A stretch of DNA of 12,284 nucleotides from an uncultured Eubacteriales bacterium (GCA_900546215.1 URCD01000070.1:1-12284); one strand, 5' to 3'; positions 1-6,360 are shown, counted from the stretch's first letter. Notes: generated by a model not told the origin, from the letters alone. Numbers and translations: made by a program.

Positions 1-54
1 TCTGAAATCCAGAAGGTTATTATCTCTAAACAGGTTATGTCTGCTAAAAAGTAA
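1..54 (+). CDS. C-terminal end of an upstream protein (partial)
   Basis: An open frame runs in from the left edge and gives 17 residues (SEIQKVIISKQVMSAKK) before a TAA at 52-54. The tail is basic. Too little remains to name the protein. Its stop lies 17 bases before the ATG of the next small gene, whose ribosome binding site directly follows, so the two are probably co-transcribed and share the terminator at 244-279. Confidence 0.5.
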   Translation, partial: SEIQKVIISKQVMSAKK

Positions 55-71
55 TGATTTTGGAGGCCGTA

Positions 72-239
72 ATGAAAGAATTTCATGTAGAAATAACGGA
101 AATACTTCAGATAACGGTAAAAATAGAAGCGGAAAGCGAAGAAAAAGCCGTTGAAGAGGCCAGAGCCCGTTACAGCGGCGGAGATTATATTATAAACGAA
201 TCTGATTTGGTCGCTACAGAATTTGATGTAAAGCCATAA
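72..239 (+). CDS. DpnD/PcfM-like small protein
   Basis: The 55-aa product (MKEFHVEITEIL...) fits the DpnD/PcfM-like family in length and layout: an N-terminal beta strand of the form K-x-F-x-V-E-I-T-E, an acidic stretch EAESEEKAVEEA that reads as a helix, and a closing strand around DLVATEF. I chose the ATG at 72 because GGAGG at 62-66 sits 5 bases before it; an in-frame ATG at 54 would overlap the previous stop codon and place the Shine-Dalgarno inside the gene. The family is known from the DpnII region and from conjugative plasmids, but its biochemical function is not established. The gene is the last of its transcript, ending 4 bases before a strong terminator. Family assignment is by memory of the sequence pattern. 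Confidence 0.75.
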   Translation: MKEFHVEITEILQITVKIEAESEEKAVEEARARYSGGDYIINESDLVATEFDVKP

Positions 240-243
240 AATA

Positions 244-279
244 GCCCCTTGGAGCCAAACTCCAAGGGGCTTGTTTTTT
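244..279 (+). terminator. Rho-independent terminator after the DpnD/PcfM-like gene
   Basis: A perfect 11-bp stem (GCCCCTTGGAG at 244-254 with CTCCAAGGGGC at 260-270), a 5-base loop, then a T-rich tail TTGTTTTTT. This closes the left-hand transcript. Confidence 0.95.
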
Positions 280-288
280 GCAGTTACG

Positions 289-347
289 AATAATTTAAGC
301 AAAGAATAAGATGAAATGTACTTTTTGAAAAATAGCTTTAAATTATT
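289..347. repeat. Imperfect AT-rich inverted repeat between convergent genes
   Basis: AATAATTTAAGC at 289-300 is complementary to GCTTTAAATTATT at 335-347 except for one bulged T. It lies between the convergent DpnD/PcfM-like and lipoprotein genes and could act as the weak 3' end of the lipoprotein transcript, but there is no clean T-run on that strand after the second arm. Confidence 0.35.
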
Positions 348-380
348 GTTTATTCTCTTCCTCTTTAATATTCAGCTTAT

Positions 381-1037
381 TTAAATAATTTCTGCCGACG
401 CTATTGAATAAAAGTATGTCGGCTCTGTTATTCCATCGGTATATTCATTTTTTACAAGCTTAAACCTACCCTTTGCAATAAGGTCATTTTCCACTGTTCC
501 CTTCAGCGCTACGGTTATTGTATATGTTCCGTCGCCATTATCTGCAAAGACTGTTATTTCTGACTGAGAAAGACCTCTGTCGCCGGTATGCAGTATATAT
601 GCGTCCCAGTCAGAATTATATTCTATGCTGGAATTCAGGGCAGGGGGAATGGCCAGAAGGTCGTCATAATCGGCAAACAGAGTAGAAGCGTACTCTCGCA
701 ATGTCTGCCTTGGAAGCTTAAGTACCCCGTTTTCGTCAACCTCCGCAAGAGTATGGCTGGGGCCGTATATTCCGGCAAAATAATATAATGCTTTCCAAAA
801 AAAGGTGCTGTCGGCAGGGTCATAGGTTATATTGTTTTCCAGCATACACATAAGCAGAGAGTCGGCAGGCTCTACCATGGTCTTCATATCCTCAGGCATC
901 TTTTCAAGAGAAGGGTCGGTTTGATTTTCTATTGTTTCATCTTTTATAGTATCATCTGGTTTATTATTTCGGGCAGAACATCCCGTAAATATACTTAAGG
1001 TCATTATAAATATTAATATTGCAAGTGTTTTTTTCAT
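381..1037 (-). CDS. Predicted lipoprotein of unknown function
   Basis: The 218-aa product begins with a lipoprotein signal peptide: MKK, a hydrophobic core of about 14 residues, and a lipobox ending IFTGC, with Cys20 as the probable lipidated residue. A polar, disordered linker (residues 21-50, rich in N, D, E, T) then leads to a globular domain of about 165 residues with no motif I recognise. I start it at 1037 because AAGGAGG lies 7 bases before this ATG on the minus strand and the signal peptide begins there; the frame is open for 29 more codons upstream but those encode an unlikely basic segment. It would be anchored on the outer face of the membrane. It has its own promoter and no operon partner. 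Function unknown. Confidence 0.8.
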   Translation of the reverse strand: MKKTLAILIFIMTLSIFTGCSARNNKPDDTIKDETIENQTDPSLEKMPEDMKTMVEPADSLLMCMLENNITYDPADSTFFWKALYYFAGIYGPSHTLAEVDENGVLKLPRQTLREYASTLFADYDDLLAIPPALNSSIEYNSDWDAYILHTGDRGLSQSEITVFADNGDGTYTITVALKGTVENDLIAKGRFKLVKNEYTDGITEPTYFYSIASAEII

Positions 1038-1060
1038 AAATATTACCTCCTTTTCTTTTG

Positions 1061-1069
1061 AGTATAGCA
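1061..1069 (-). promoter_or_regulatory. Extended -10 promoter of the lipoprotein gene
   Basis: On the minus strand the sequence reads TGCTATACT, an extended -10 (TGn followed by TATACT). The -35 region 17 bases upstream is poor, which is common with extended -10 elements. The predicted start of transcription would leave a short leader containing the AAGGAGG site. Confidence 0.5.
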
Positions 1070-1122
1070 TATTTTTTATAGGGCATTTTAAAAATATTCT
1101 TACAATAAACCGCAAATTAAGC

Positions 1123-1153
1123 AAAAAAATAGCCCGAAAGGACTTATTCGGGC
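1123..1153 (-). terminator. Rho-independent terminator of the DUF6514-like gene
   Basis: Read on the minus strand, GCCCGAA (1153-1147) pairs with TTCGGGC (1138-1132) around an 8-base loop, followed by TATTTTTTT. It starts 12 bases after the stop of the DUF6514-like reading frame and insulates it from the lipoprotein gene. Confidence 0.85.
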
Positions 1154-1165
1154 ATAAAGGCGTTT

Positions 1166-1485
1166 TTATTTTCCCAATTCGTTTTCGAGTGCTTCAAAAA
1201 TATGAATTGGACTGAGCTTATAGGAATTAAACTTATTTACTATTCTTTGAACTAAATCTCTGTCAGATGAGATGTCATTTACAGAACAGATAAGATTGTT
1301 TCCTTTGCGGCATTCTATACCGTAGGCAATATAAATTCCGGCGTCCCTGGTATACAAAACATGCCTTTTTACAAAATAATGGAAATCTGCTATATGTACT
1401 CCGAGCTTTTAGTTTGTACACGCAGCTTAACTGTATGATTGCTATGAAATATGTGTCGGCTAGTTGAAAATGCTTTAGTAGACAT
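1166..1485 (-). pseudogene. DUF6514-like gene split by a 2-bp frameshift
   Basis: Two reading frames make up one gene. An ATG at 1485, preceded by AGGAGGGA (1498-1491) at a 5-base spacing, opens a 31-codon frame that stops at TAG 1392-1390. Another frame, open from about 1408 to the stop at 1166, carries the recognisable domain: YGIE, then NDISSDRDLV, then NKFNSYKLSPIHIFEALE. This resembles the DUF6514 pattern (YGI, DIS, and a conserved L-S-P-x-H near the C-terminus). Removing two bases from the ATATA run at about 1391-1396 joins them into a 105-aa protein reading SEYIADFHYF across the junction, a length typical of the family. The second part has only a TTG (1357) as a possible start and no ribosome binding site there. 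It may be a true pseudogene or a sequencing error. Function of the family is unknown. Confidence 0.65.
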
Positions 1486-1540
1486 TGATATCCCTCCTGT
1501 GATACATATATTTTACCTCACTTAAATTATAAATAAAAGT

Positions 1541-1561
1541 ATATTGAAGGGATTTCAATAT
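1541..1561. repeat. Inverted repeat upstream of the DUF6514-like gene
   Basis: ATATTGAA at 1541-1548 and TTCAATAT at 1554-1561 are perfect inverted arms around GGGAT. It sits about 45 bases upstream of the ribosome binding site at 1491-1498, where a promoter or operator would lie; a TATAAT is present nearby on the minus strand (1527-1532) but without a convincing -35. The rest of 1562-1768 holds no gene or element that I can support. Confidence 0.4.
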
Positions 1562-1768
1562 TACTGCTAATGAAGTTCTGAAAAAAATACAAAGCAATAA
1601 TTTGTTACAAATCTGCTGATAAGGTTACAGGGATTTGTTGGAAACGATATACAATAATTGGGAAGAATTGTTTTGTGTCGACTAAAATAGACAAAAAACA
1701 TGAAGCAGAGCTCCTGTTTGCACAGGTATATTTGTTAAAAATAAACAAAATATTCGTTTTTATTTTTT

Positions 1769-2788
1769 CTACATCCCTATTGCGGTATCATGCTCCTGTG
1801 AAAACTCACCTGCATAGTTTTTCAGCATCATTTCCCTTATCTCATTTAACTGGTAGGTATGTCCAAGTACCCACATCAGCTTGGCTGTAAGAGCCTCCTT
1901 GGTCATATCATAGGAGGGTATTATCCCGGTTTTCTCAAGAGCCTTGCCGACTTCGTATATGGACAGGTTGCTTCCGCCAAGAAGGCATTGTGTTGTAACA
2001 ACTACGGCAACATTCATTTTTACAGCGGCCTCAATGGCATCAAGATACTGCTTATGTATGTTGGGAAGGCCGCCCTGGCCAAAGCCCTCAACTATTACGC
2101 CCTTATAGCCTGCGGCAACTGCTGACAGAAGGAGCCTGCCGTCTGTACCGGGCACTGGCTTCAGCACGGCAACCTGATTGCTGAATTCCGGGTCCAGATA
2201 AAATTTACCGCTGCCGACAACAGCAAAGGCCTCGCTATCAAATACCAGCTCGCCATTTTCGCAATGTCCGACTGAAGGTTCATTTATGCTGTAAAAGGCG
2301 TTGAAATCCACTGTATGTACCTTTGAGCAGCGTACACCCCGAAGCAGATTATTTCCGAAGAATACAAATACTCCTTTAATATCGGAGACGGCGGCTTTAA
2401 AGGCGTAGTACATATTTTTTATTCCATCAGTGTCAGGTTCACAAATAGGTATCTGCGAGCCAGTTAGTATTATAGGCTTATTGGGATTTCTAAGCATAAA
2501 GGATAGGGCCGCAGCGGTATATGCCATTGTATCCGTACCATGTGTTATTACAACACCGTCGTAGTCCTTAAGCGCTTCATAGGCTTCCTTTCCTATCATA
2601 ACCCATTCCTCGGGGCGCAGGTTGCAGCTGTCAAGATGAAGAATATCTCTGCATTCATACTCACATATATCCTTAAGCCCGGGGACATACTCTGTCAACT
2701 CCTTTGCGGAAAGCGCAGGCGCAAGCCCCATATCCGACTGACCGGAAGCTATTGTCCCTCCTGTGGCTATTAGCAGTATCTTTTTCAT
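1769..2788 (-). CDS. ansA: L-asparaginase, type I (cytoplasmic)
   Basis: This 339-aa enzyme hydrolyses L-asparagine to L-aspartate and ammonia. Both threonine signatures of the bacterial asparaginase family are present: TGGTIAS at residues 9-15, with Thr12 the expected nucleophile, and THGTDTMAY at residues 82-90, with Thr85-Asp86 as the second catalytic pair. Ser54 in the DSCNL segment matches the substrate-binding serine. The length and the absence of a signal peptide point to the cytoplasmic type I form rather than the secreted type II. It starts at 2788, where AAAGG lies upstream, and has a strong promoter of its own (2831-2859). It is transcribed divergently from the sigma54-dependent activator, which fits a role in amino-acid catabolism. 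No clear terminator follows it. Confidence 0.92.
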   Translation of the reverse strand: MKKILLIATGGTIASGQSDMGLAPALSAKELTEYVPGLKDICEYECRDILHLDSCNLRPEEWVMIGKEAYEALKDYDGVVITHGTDTMAYTAAALSFMLRNPNKPIILTGSQIPICEPDTDGIKNMYYAFKAAVSDIKGVFVFFGNNLLRGVRCSKVHTVDFNAFYSINEPSVGHCENGELVFDSEAFAVVGSGKFYLDPEFSNQVAVLKPVPGTDGRLLLSAVAAGYKGVIVEGFGQGGLPNIHKQYLDAIEAAVKMNVAVVVTTQCLLGGSNLSIYEVGKALEKTGIIPSYDMTKEALTAKLMWVLGHTYQLNEIREMMLKNYAGEFSQEHDTAIGM

Positions 2789-2830
2789 AGTAATTCAGGC
2801 CTTTCTGCTTATATTTAAGTATCTGAAATG

Positions 2831-2859
2831 ATTATAGCATATGGGAGGCTAATCTCAAA
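2831..2859 (-). promoter_or_regulatory. Sigma-A promoter of the asparaginase gene
   Basis: On the minus strand: TTTGAG, a 17-base spacer ending in TGC, then a perfect TATAAT. The TGC makes it an extended -10 as well. No sigma54-type element is seen on this side of the divergent region. Confidence 0.75.
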
Positions 2860-2879
2860 CGCTTTTAGCAAATTCACTA

Positions 2880-2908
2880 TTGACAGTGAGTTCACAGACT
2901 GATACTTT
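2880..2908 (+). promoter_or_regulatory. Possible promoter of the sigma54-dependent activator
   Basis: A perfect TTGACA at 2880-2885 is followed by weak -10 candidates (GATACT at 2901-2906 or TACTTT at 2903-2908). TCACT at 2874-2878 and AGTGA at 2885-2889 form a small inverted repeat over the -35, a possible operator. Expression would be low without help. Confidence 0.4.
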
Positions 2909-2930
2909 TGAATTAAGGGAGGTGTGAGGT

Positions 2931-4310
2931 ATGGATTTGAGCGATAAAATCTTTTTTGATCTGATCAAAAAAGGGATGAACATTTACCACGGCAATATAT
3001 TGATTGCAGACTGTAAGGGCAACATAATACATATAGACAAGGTTCTTGCGGACGCATATGGACTTACTGTAAAGCAGGCGCTTAATATGACAGTTTATGA
3101 TCTTGTTGATAAGGGGATTATTGACAACTCTCCATGCGCTAAGGCCATTAAGGAAAAGAGAACGGTAATAGCCGAAGTCAATGTGAAGAATGGAATATGC
3201 ATAAAAACTACTATAAAACCTCTTTTTGATGAAAACGGAGAGCTGGAATATGTTGTGGGCTACAGCATAGACGAGGGCTTTATCAAAGAGCTGGAGCAGC
3301 AGGTGGTTGAGGAAAAAGAAAAAAGCAACGGAATAGTAGAGGCCTTTAAATTTATTCAGAGAAGCAATAATAAATACAAATCAATAGTAATTGCCGACGA
3401 GAGAATGAAAAGATTTTATAAGGCCATACCGTCAATAGCCGCCACTGACAGTACTATTATTTTGTATGGGGAAAGCGGATCGGGCAAAGATATGCTTGCT
3501 AATTACATATATGCCAACAGCCTTAGAAAAAATGAGGTCTTTCTTCCTATAAACTGCAGCGCTATACCAGCGGAGCTTATGGAGGCGGAGCTTTTCGGCT
3601 ATGAAAAGGGAGCGTTTACCGGAGCCGATAAAAACGGGCGGAAGGGAATTTTTGAGACAGCGGACAAGGGCACTATATTTTTAGATGAAATAGGGGATTT
3701 ATCCCAAAAACTTCAGGCAAAGCTTTTAAGGTTTTTAGACTCAGGTGAGATAAAGCGTTTAGGAGGCAATAAAATCATATATTCAGATGTCAGAATTATA
3801 GCCGCTACAAATAAGGACCTTAAGAAAATGGTTGAGCAAGGTACATTCAGAGAGGATCTGTACTACAGGCTTAATATTATTCCGCTTACAGTACCGCCGC
3901 TCAGGGAAAGGAAGGATGACATAGAGGCGCTGACCCGTTACTTTTTGGGAGAATTTAATCAGAAGTACCAGAAAGAGGTCATGATAAGCGACAGGCTTAT
4001 AGAAAAGTTCAGAGAGTATAAATGGCCCGGCAATATAAGAGAGCTTAGAAACGAAATAGAGCGCTATGTAATAACTGACGGAGACAGCGGAGAGCTTTTT
4101 GACAGTCTTGTTGATGTTTACAGCGATAACAGTGTGGCGGCAAAGGATGACGTTTTGGCCTATGGTGATACGCTGAGGGAGGCAAGAGGAGAGTTTGAGC
4201 GCAAATATATTGAAAAGGTGCTTGAGGAGTGCGGCGGTAAGGTTAATAAGGCCGCACAGAGGCTTGGAATACATCAGTCAGTTTTATACGGTAAATTAAA
4301 AAAATTCTAA
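2931..4310 (+). CDS. Sigma54-dependent transcriptional activator with PAS sensor domain
   Basis: The 459-aa protein has the full bacterial enhancer-binding layout. Residues ~10-115 look like a PAS sensor domain (NILIADCKGNIIHID opening, PLFDENGELEYVVGY near its end), followed by a charged coiled linker (~118-135). The AAA+ domain spans ~150-385: Walker A GESGSGKD (180-187), the sigma54-contacting GAFTGA loop (227-232), Walker B IFLDEIGD (249-256), the VRIIAATN sensor segment, FREDLYYRLN, and WPGNIRELRN (365-374). A Fis-type helix-turn-helix is at ~425-459 (GGKVNKAAQRLGIHQSVLYGKL). It starts at 2931 behind GGGAGGTG. All motifs needed for sigma54 contact and ATP hydrolysis are intact, so it should be active. 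Its obvious target is the -24/-12 promoter about 110 bases downstream of its stop. The ligand sensed by the PAS domain is unknown. Confidence 0.93.
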   Translation: MDLSDKIFFDLIKKGMNIYHGNILIADCKGNIIHIDKVLADAYGLTVKQALNMTVYDLVDKGIIDNSPCAKAIKEKRTVIAEVNVKNGICIKTTIKPLFDENGELEYVVGYSIDEGFIKELEQQVVEEKEKSNGIVEAFKFIQRSNNKYKSIVIADERMKRFYKAIPSIAATDSTIILYGESGSGKDMLANYIYANSLRKNEVFLPINCSAIPAELMEAELFGYEKGAFTGADKNGRKGIFETADKGTIFLDEIGDLSQKLQAKLLRFLDSGEIKRLGGNKIIYSDVRIIAATNKDLKKMVEQGTFREDLYYRLNIIPLTVPPLRERKDDIEALTRYFLGEFNQKYQKEVMISDRLIEKFREYKWPGNIRELRNEIERYVITDGDSGELFDSLVDVYSDNSVAAKDDVLAYGDTLREARGEFERKYIEKVLEECGGKVNKAAQRLGIHQSVLYGKLKKF

Positions 4311-4350
4311 TTCCTGTTTACAAGAAAATTCTTCTAAACAGGAATTTTTT
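4309..4350 (+). terminator. Rho-independent terminator after the sigma54 activator
   Basis: A 12-bp stem (AATTCCTGTTTA at 4309-4320 with TAAACAGGAATT at 4335-4346) with a smaller AAGAA/TTCTT helix in its loop, ending in a run of six T. The stem starts inside the stop codon. It separates the activator's transcript from the sigma54-driven operon. Confidence 0.9.
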
Positions 4351-4383
4351 GTTACTAAGAATGAGAGAAAACTGGAAAGGAAA

Positions 4384-4395
4384 GCGCGGCAGCGC
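4384..4395. promoter_or_regulatory. Candidate activator-binding site (weak)
   Basis: GCGC-GGCA-GCGC is a short palindrome in the 68-base gap between the terminator and the -24 element. Fis-type activators bind palindromes upstream of sigma54 promoters, so this is a candidate, though it is close to the promoter and only one copy is seen. Confidence 0.25.
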
Positions 4396-4418
4396 CTGAT
4401 TAGTCCAAATATTTTTTC

Positions 4419-4433
4419 TGGCACGGAATTTGC
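4419..4433 (+). promoter_or_regulatory. Sigma54 (-24/-12) promoter
   Basis: TGGCAC at 4419-4424, five bases, then TTGC at 4430-4433 is an exact match to the sigma54 consensus TGGCAC-N5-TTGC, with the invariant GG and GC dinucleotides correctly spaced. Transcription should start near 4445, leaving a leader of about 43 bases before the ATG at 4488. No sigma-A promoter is apparent in the same gap, so the downstream operon should depend on sigma54 and its activator. Confidence 0.93.
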
Positions 4434-4487
4434 TGTATTAATATAGTAAATATAACTTTACGTGTTAAATGAGGGAGGATGAATAAT

Positions 4488-4877
4488 ATGAAATTATTAC
4501 ACACAAAGTTACCGGATTTCATTAAGAAGATGCAGGCAGCGGCGGCGGGCAGCGGCGAAATTCCCAAGGAGATAGAAATATCTGGCGTTGAGAACCTAAA
4601 GACGGCTTTGGTGGCCTCCGCACAGACCGGGCGTATTGAGACAGCCGTAAGCGACGTAGCGTCCGTTAAAGAGATTACCAGACTGGAGCTTCATATGATT
4701 CCACGTATACCTGAAATAGGAGATACGGTCATAGTCAAGGGCTACGACAAGGACGGAATTTGCCAGAAGGTTGTTTTGGAAATGGTTACACTGCTTCATC
4801 CGATGGAGGAGACTTACCTGCTCGACTGCGAAGATGGAAAGATTGAGGACAGAAGAAGAGCAATAGGACATGTTTAA
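4488..4877 (+). CDS. Unrecognised 129-aa protein, first gene of a sigma54-driven operon
   Basis: I do not recognise this protein. It is soluble, with no signal peptide or membrane segment and a single cysteine pair region near residue ~86-110. The N-terminal third is helical and Ala-rich (KKMQAAAAGSGE); the C-terminal half reads as beta strands (IPEIGDTVIVKGYDK, then MEETYLLDCEDGKIEDRR). I start it at 4488: GAGGGAGG ends 9 bases before this ATG, whereas an in-frame ATG at 4479 touches the Shine-Dalgarno with no spacing. It is 23 bases from the next gene and both follow the -24/-12 promoter, so it probably acts as a partner, subunit or chaperone of the 340-aa protein. Confidence 0.8.
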   Translation: MKLLHTKLPDFIKKMQAAAAGSGEIPKEIEISGVENLKTALVASAQTGRIETAVSDVASVKEITRLELHMIPRIPEIGDTVIVKGYDKDGICQKVVLEMVTLLHPMEETYLLDCEDGKIEDRRRAIGHV

Positions 4878-4900
4878 AATAGTGATAAGGAGGGTTTATA

Positions 4901-5923
4901 ATGGCACAGTTAAAATATAAAATAATTCCTGAAGGAATGATAGACGGAAAACACATCCCTATAAACTTAATTTTAGTTGATTTAAAGGACGTTCAGGAGT
5001 GCGGCCTGGAAACAAAGCGGGCATGCGAGATTATAGCGGCTGAGGTAGGGGAGCCGTCAAGCATAAATACATTTGATATGGACGCGTGTACCACAACGAG
5101 TGACGGACTTGTGGCTGAAGGAGCCCTGATGAGAATGGCGGCTGCCGACAGGGGAAGAATCAATGGAACAGTCGGCTATATAGAGATGCCCCAGCTTCTC
5201 TACGGTGATGAGGATGTAAAGAGGGAGCCCCATCTTAAGGTATGGAGAGAAAAATATCCGGATAGAAAGCTTTACATGGGTATTGACTACCACAAAAGAC
5301 TGACATCAACACATAACATTACAATTACGGGACGCGCCTCAAACAACAACTCAGCCACTGAAATGATGAATTTGATAACAATGGACGAGGTTCTTTTCCC
5401 TATCCTGGGTCAGCTTGAAATAATGAGGGACGGAAAAGTGCTTGTTGGCATGACTGGAGAGATTATATCGGTAGGAATCGGTATGGTAGTTCCTGAGGAG
5501 TACGGAAGAATTATACCCGGATGCCAGTTCCAGTACGGCGACACAGCCCACAGCTCAGGCGAATACGCTAAAACATTAAAGAGAGATATCCCCATTATCT
5601 GCGCATCAAAGGCTGTACTTGCCAAATATATTATACAGTCGCTTGAGTGCGGCCTTGTACCCGGACGTAATATCGGTGCCGCTCCGGCATTATTGACTGT
5701 TGCCAAGTATATGCATAAGGAAATAGACACAGGGCATATAACAGAGGCAGCGTATGCGGAGCTTGCGACCGTAGGCTTCACAAAGGAATGGATTAACAGT
5801 GAATTCCCTCTGCTTTCCGCAGAAGAAATCATTGCAAGGGCGGACGAGCTTATCCCCGGCTGCGATGATTATAAAGAATACAGCGGCAAAGACATCGCTG
5901 AGGTCAGGTACGTAAAGTGCTGA
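4901..5923 (+). CDS. Unrecognised 340-aa soluble protein, probable enzyme, sigma54-driven
   Basis: I cannot assign this protein to a family. It is cytoplasmic by sequence, with no signal peptide or membrane helix, and has compact motifs of the kind seen around active sites: DMDACTTTSDG (residues 59-69), ADRGRINGTVGYIEMP (82-97), HNITITGRASNNNS (138-151), GDTAHSSGEY (213-222) and LVPGRNIGAAPAL (252-264). Eight cysteines (34, 42, 63, 208, 234, 250, 321, 340) suggest a metal, a redox centre or thiol chemistry. The start follows AAGGAGGG. It is the last gene before the terminator at 5951. Because amino-acid fermentation genes in Clostridia are often sigma54-controlled and an asparaginase is nearby, a role in amino-acid or nitrogen breakdown is possible but inferred. 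A link to glycine or proline reductase subunits was considered, but the expected motifs are absent. Confidence 0.85.
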   Translation: MAQLKYKIIPEGMIDGKHIPINLILVDLKDVQECGLETKRACEIIAAEVGEPSSINTFDMDACTTTSDGLVAEGALMRMAAADRGRINGTVGYIEMPQLLYGDEDVKREPHLKVWREKYPDRKLYMGIDYHKRLTSTHNITITGRASNNNSATEMMNLITMDEVLFPILGQLEIMRDGKVLVGMTGEIISVGIGMVVPEEYGRIIPGCQFQYGDTAHSSGEYAKTLKRDIPIICASKAVLAKYIIQSLECGLVPGRNIGAAPALLTVAKYMHKEIDTGHITEAAYAELATVGFTKEWINSEFPLLSAEEIIARADELIPGCDDYKEYSGKDIAEVRYVKC

Positions 5924-5950
5924 TAAGCTAGACATTTAATTGCTCCATTT

Positions 5951-5998
5951 AAGCCGTGAGTGTGATTTGCAAAAATCATGTTCACGGCTTGTTTTTTT
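5951..5998 (+). terminator. Rho-independent terminator of the sigma54 operon
   Basis: AAGCCGTGA (5951-5959) pairs with TCACGGCTT (5982-5990), with an inner TGATT/AATCA helix, followed by GTTTTTTT. It ends the two-gene operon and lies just before the feo promoter. Confidence 0.9.
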
Positions 5999-6018
5999 GA
6001 AAAATTTTCAAATAGCTA

Positions 6019-6047
6019 TTGACATTTTTGTTAGTGTATACTAATAT
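6019..6047 (+). promoter_or_regulatory. Sigma-A promoter of the feo operon
   Basis: TTGACA at 6019-6024, a 17-base spacer, then TAATAT at 6042-6047. The start of transcription should be near 6054. A DtxR-like palindrome covers the spacer end and the -10, the position expected for repression. Confidence 0.85.
6031..6044. promoter_or_regulatory. DtxR/IdeR-like operator 1 over the feo -10
   Basis: TTAG-TGTATA-CTAA; the arms extend to TTAGT/ACTAA. TTAG-N6-CTAA is the core of the known DtxR operator TTAGGTTAGCCTAACCTAA. It overlaps the -10 element, so a bound repressor would block the polymerase. Confidence 0.6.
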
Positions 6048-6057
6048 TATAGAACAG

Positions 6058-6071
6058 TTAGGGCGGCCTAA
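6058..6071. promoter_or_regulatory. DtxR/IdeR-like operator 2 in the feo leader
   Basis: TTAGG-GCGG-CCTAA is a perfect 5-bp palindrome around four bases and the closest match in the window to the DtxR core. It starts about 4 bases after the predicted transcription start and 27 bases after operator 1, roughly two and a half helical turns. Confidence 0.6.
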
Positions 6072-6084
6072 TTCTAATAGGCCG
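6064..6084 (+). other. Leader stem-loop in the feo 5' untranslated region
   Basis: CGGCCTA (6064-6070) pairs with TAGGCCG (6078-6084) around ATTCTAA. No T-run follows (TTTACAAAA), so it is not a standard terminator. It overlaps the right half of operator 2. It could stabilise the mRNA 5' end or be a by-product of an operator array. Confidence 0.5.
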
Positions 6085-6134
6085 TTTACAAAAAATTAGA
6101 GGTTAGTTATATATAACAAAAAAAGGAGGCCGAC

Positions 6135-6347
6135 ATGATGCCCTTATCAATGGCAAACCCCGGAGAAATTATGAGCATACAAAGAGTAGGCGGAGGTGCA
6201 CAAACAAGGAAGTTCTTGGAGAACCTAGGCTTTGTTACCGGAGGCGAGGTTAAGGTGCTGACGGTAACCGCAGGAAATCTTATTGTTCAGGTAAAAGAGT
6301 CAAGAGTTGCCATAAGCAGTGAAATGGCGAAAAAAATAATGGTTTAA
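6135..6347 (+). CDS. feoA: FeoA-type ferrous iron transport accessory protein (first copy)
   Basis: A 70-aa SH3-like FeoA domain protein: a start strand around NPGEIMSIQRVGGG, then KFLENLGFVTGGEVKVL, then LIVQVKESRVAISSEMAKKIMV, matching the family pattern L-x-x-LG-[FI]-x-x-G-x-x-[VI] and the closing VKxSRxAIs segment. FeoA is a small cytosolic partner of the FeoB transporter. It starts at 6135 behind AGGAGG; an ATG one codon later (6138) is equally possible. It is the first gene of the feo operon and is followed after 13 bases by a second FeoA. Confidence 0.9.
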   Translation: MMPLSMANPGEIMSIQRVGGGAQTRKFLENLGFVTGGEVKVLTVTAGNLIVQVKESRVAISSEMAKKIMV

Positions 6348-6360
6348 GGAGGAAACAGCG

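Noticed and set aside
1675..1890. GTG-started 71-codon frame on the plus strand
   Set aside because: It overlaps the asparaginase C-terminal coding region on the opposite strand, has no ribosome binding site, and its second half simply mirrors that gene.
2874..2889. TCACT-N6-AGTGA palindrome over the activator -35 as a defined operator
   Set aside because: Five-base arms of this kind arise often by chance and there is no second copy; it is noted only within the promoter entry.
3783..4274. 163-codon frame on the minus strand inside the sigma54 activator
   Set aside because: It is entirely antisense to conserved AAA+ and HTH coding sequence and shows no motif or ribosome binding site.
5410..5832. 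140-codon minus-strand frame inside the 340-aa protein gene
   Set aside because: It lacks a ribosome binding site and the plus-strand gene has clear operon context; the opposite frame is a by-product of codon use.
4901..5923. Glycine/proline reductase component (GrdE/PrdA type) as identity of the 340-aa protein
   Set aside because: The sigma54 context made this tempting, but the characteristic cleavage-site region and overall pattern of GrdE/PrdA are not present and no selenocysteine-type TGA is involved.
5999..6134. Riboswitch in the feo leader
   Set aside because: The leader is only about 80 bases and shows a single 7-bp stem without any conserved riboswitch core that I recognise.
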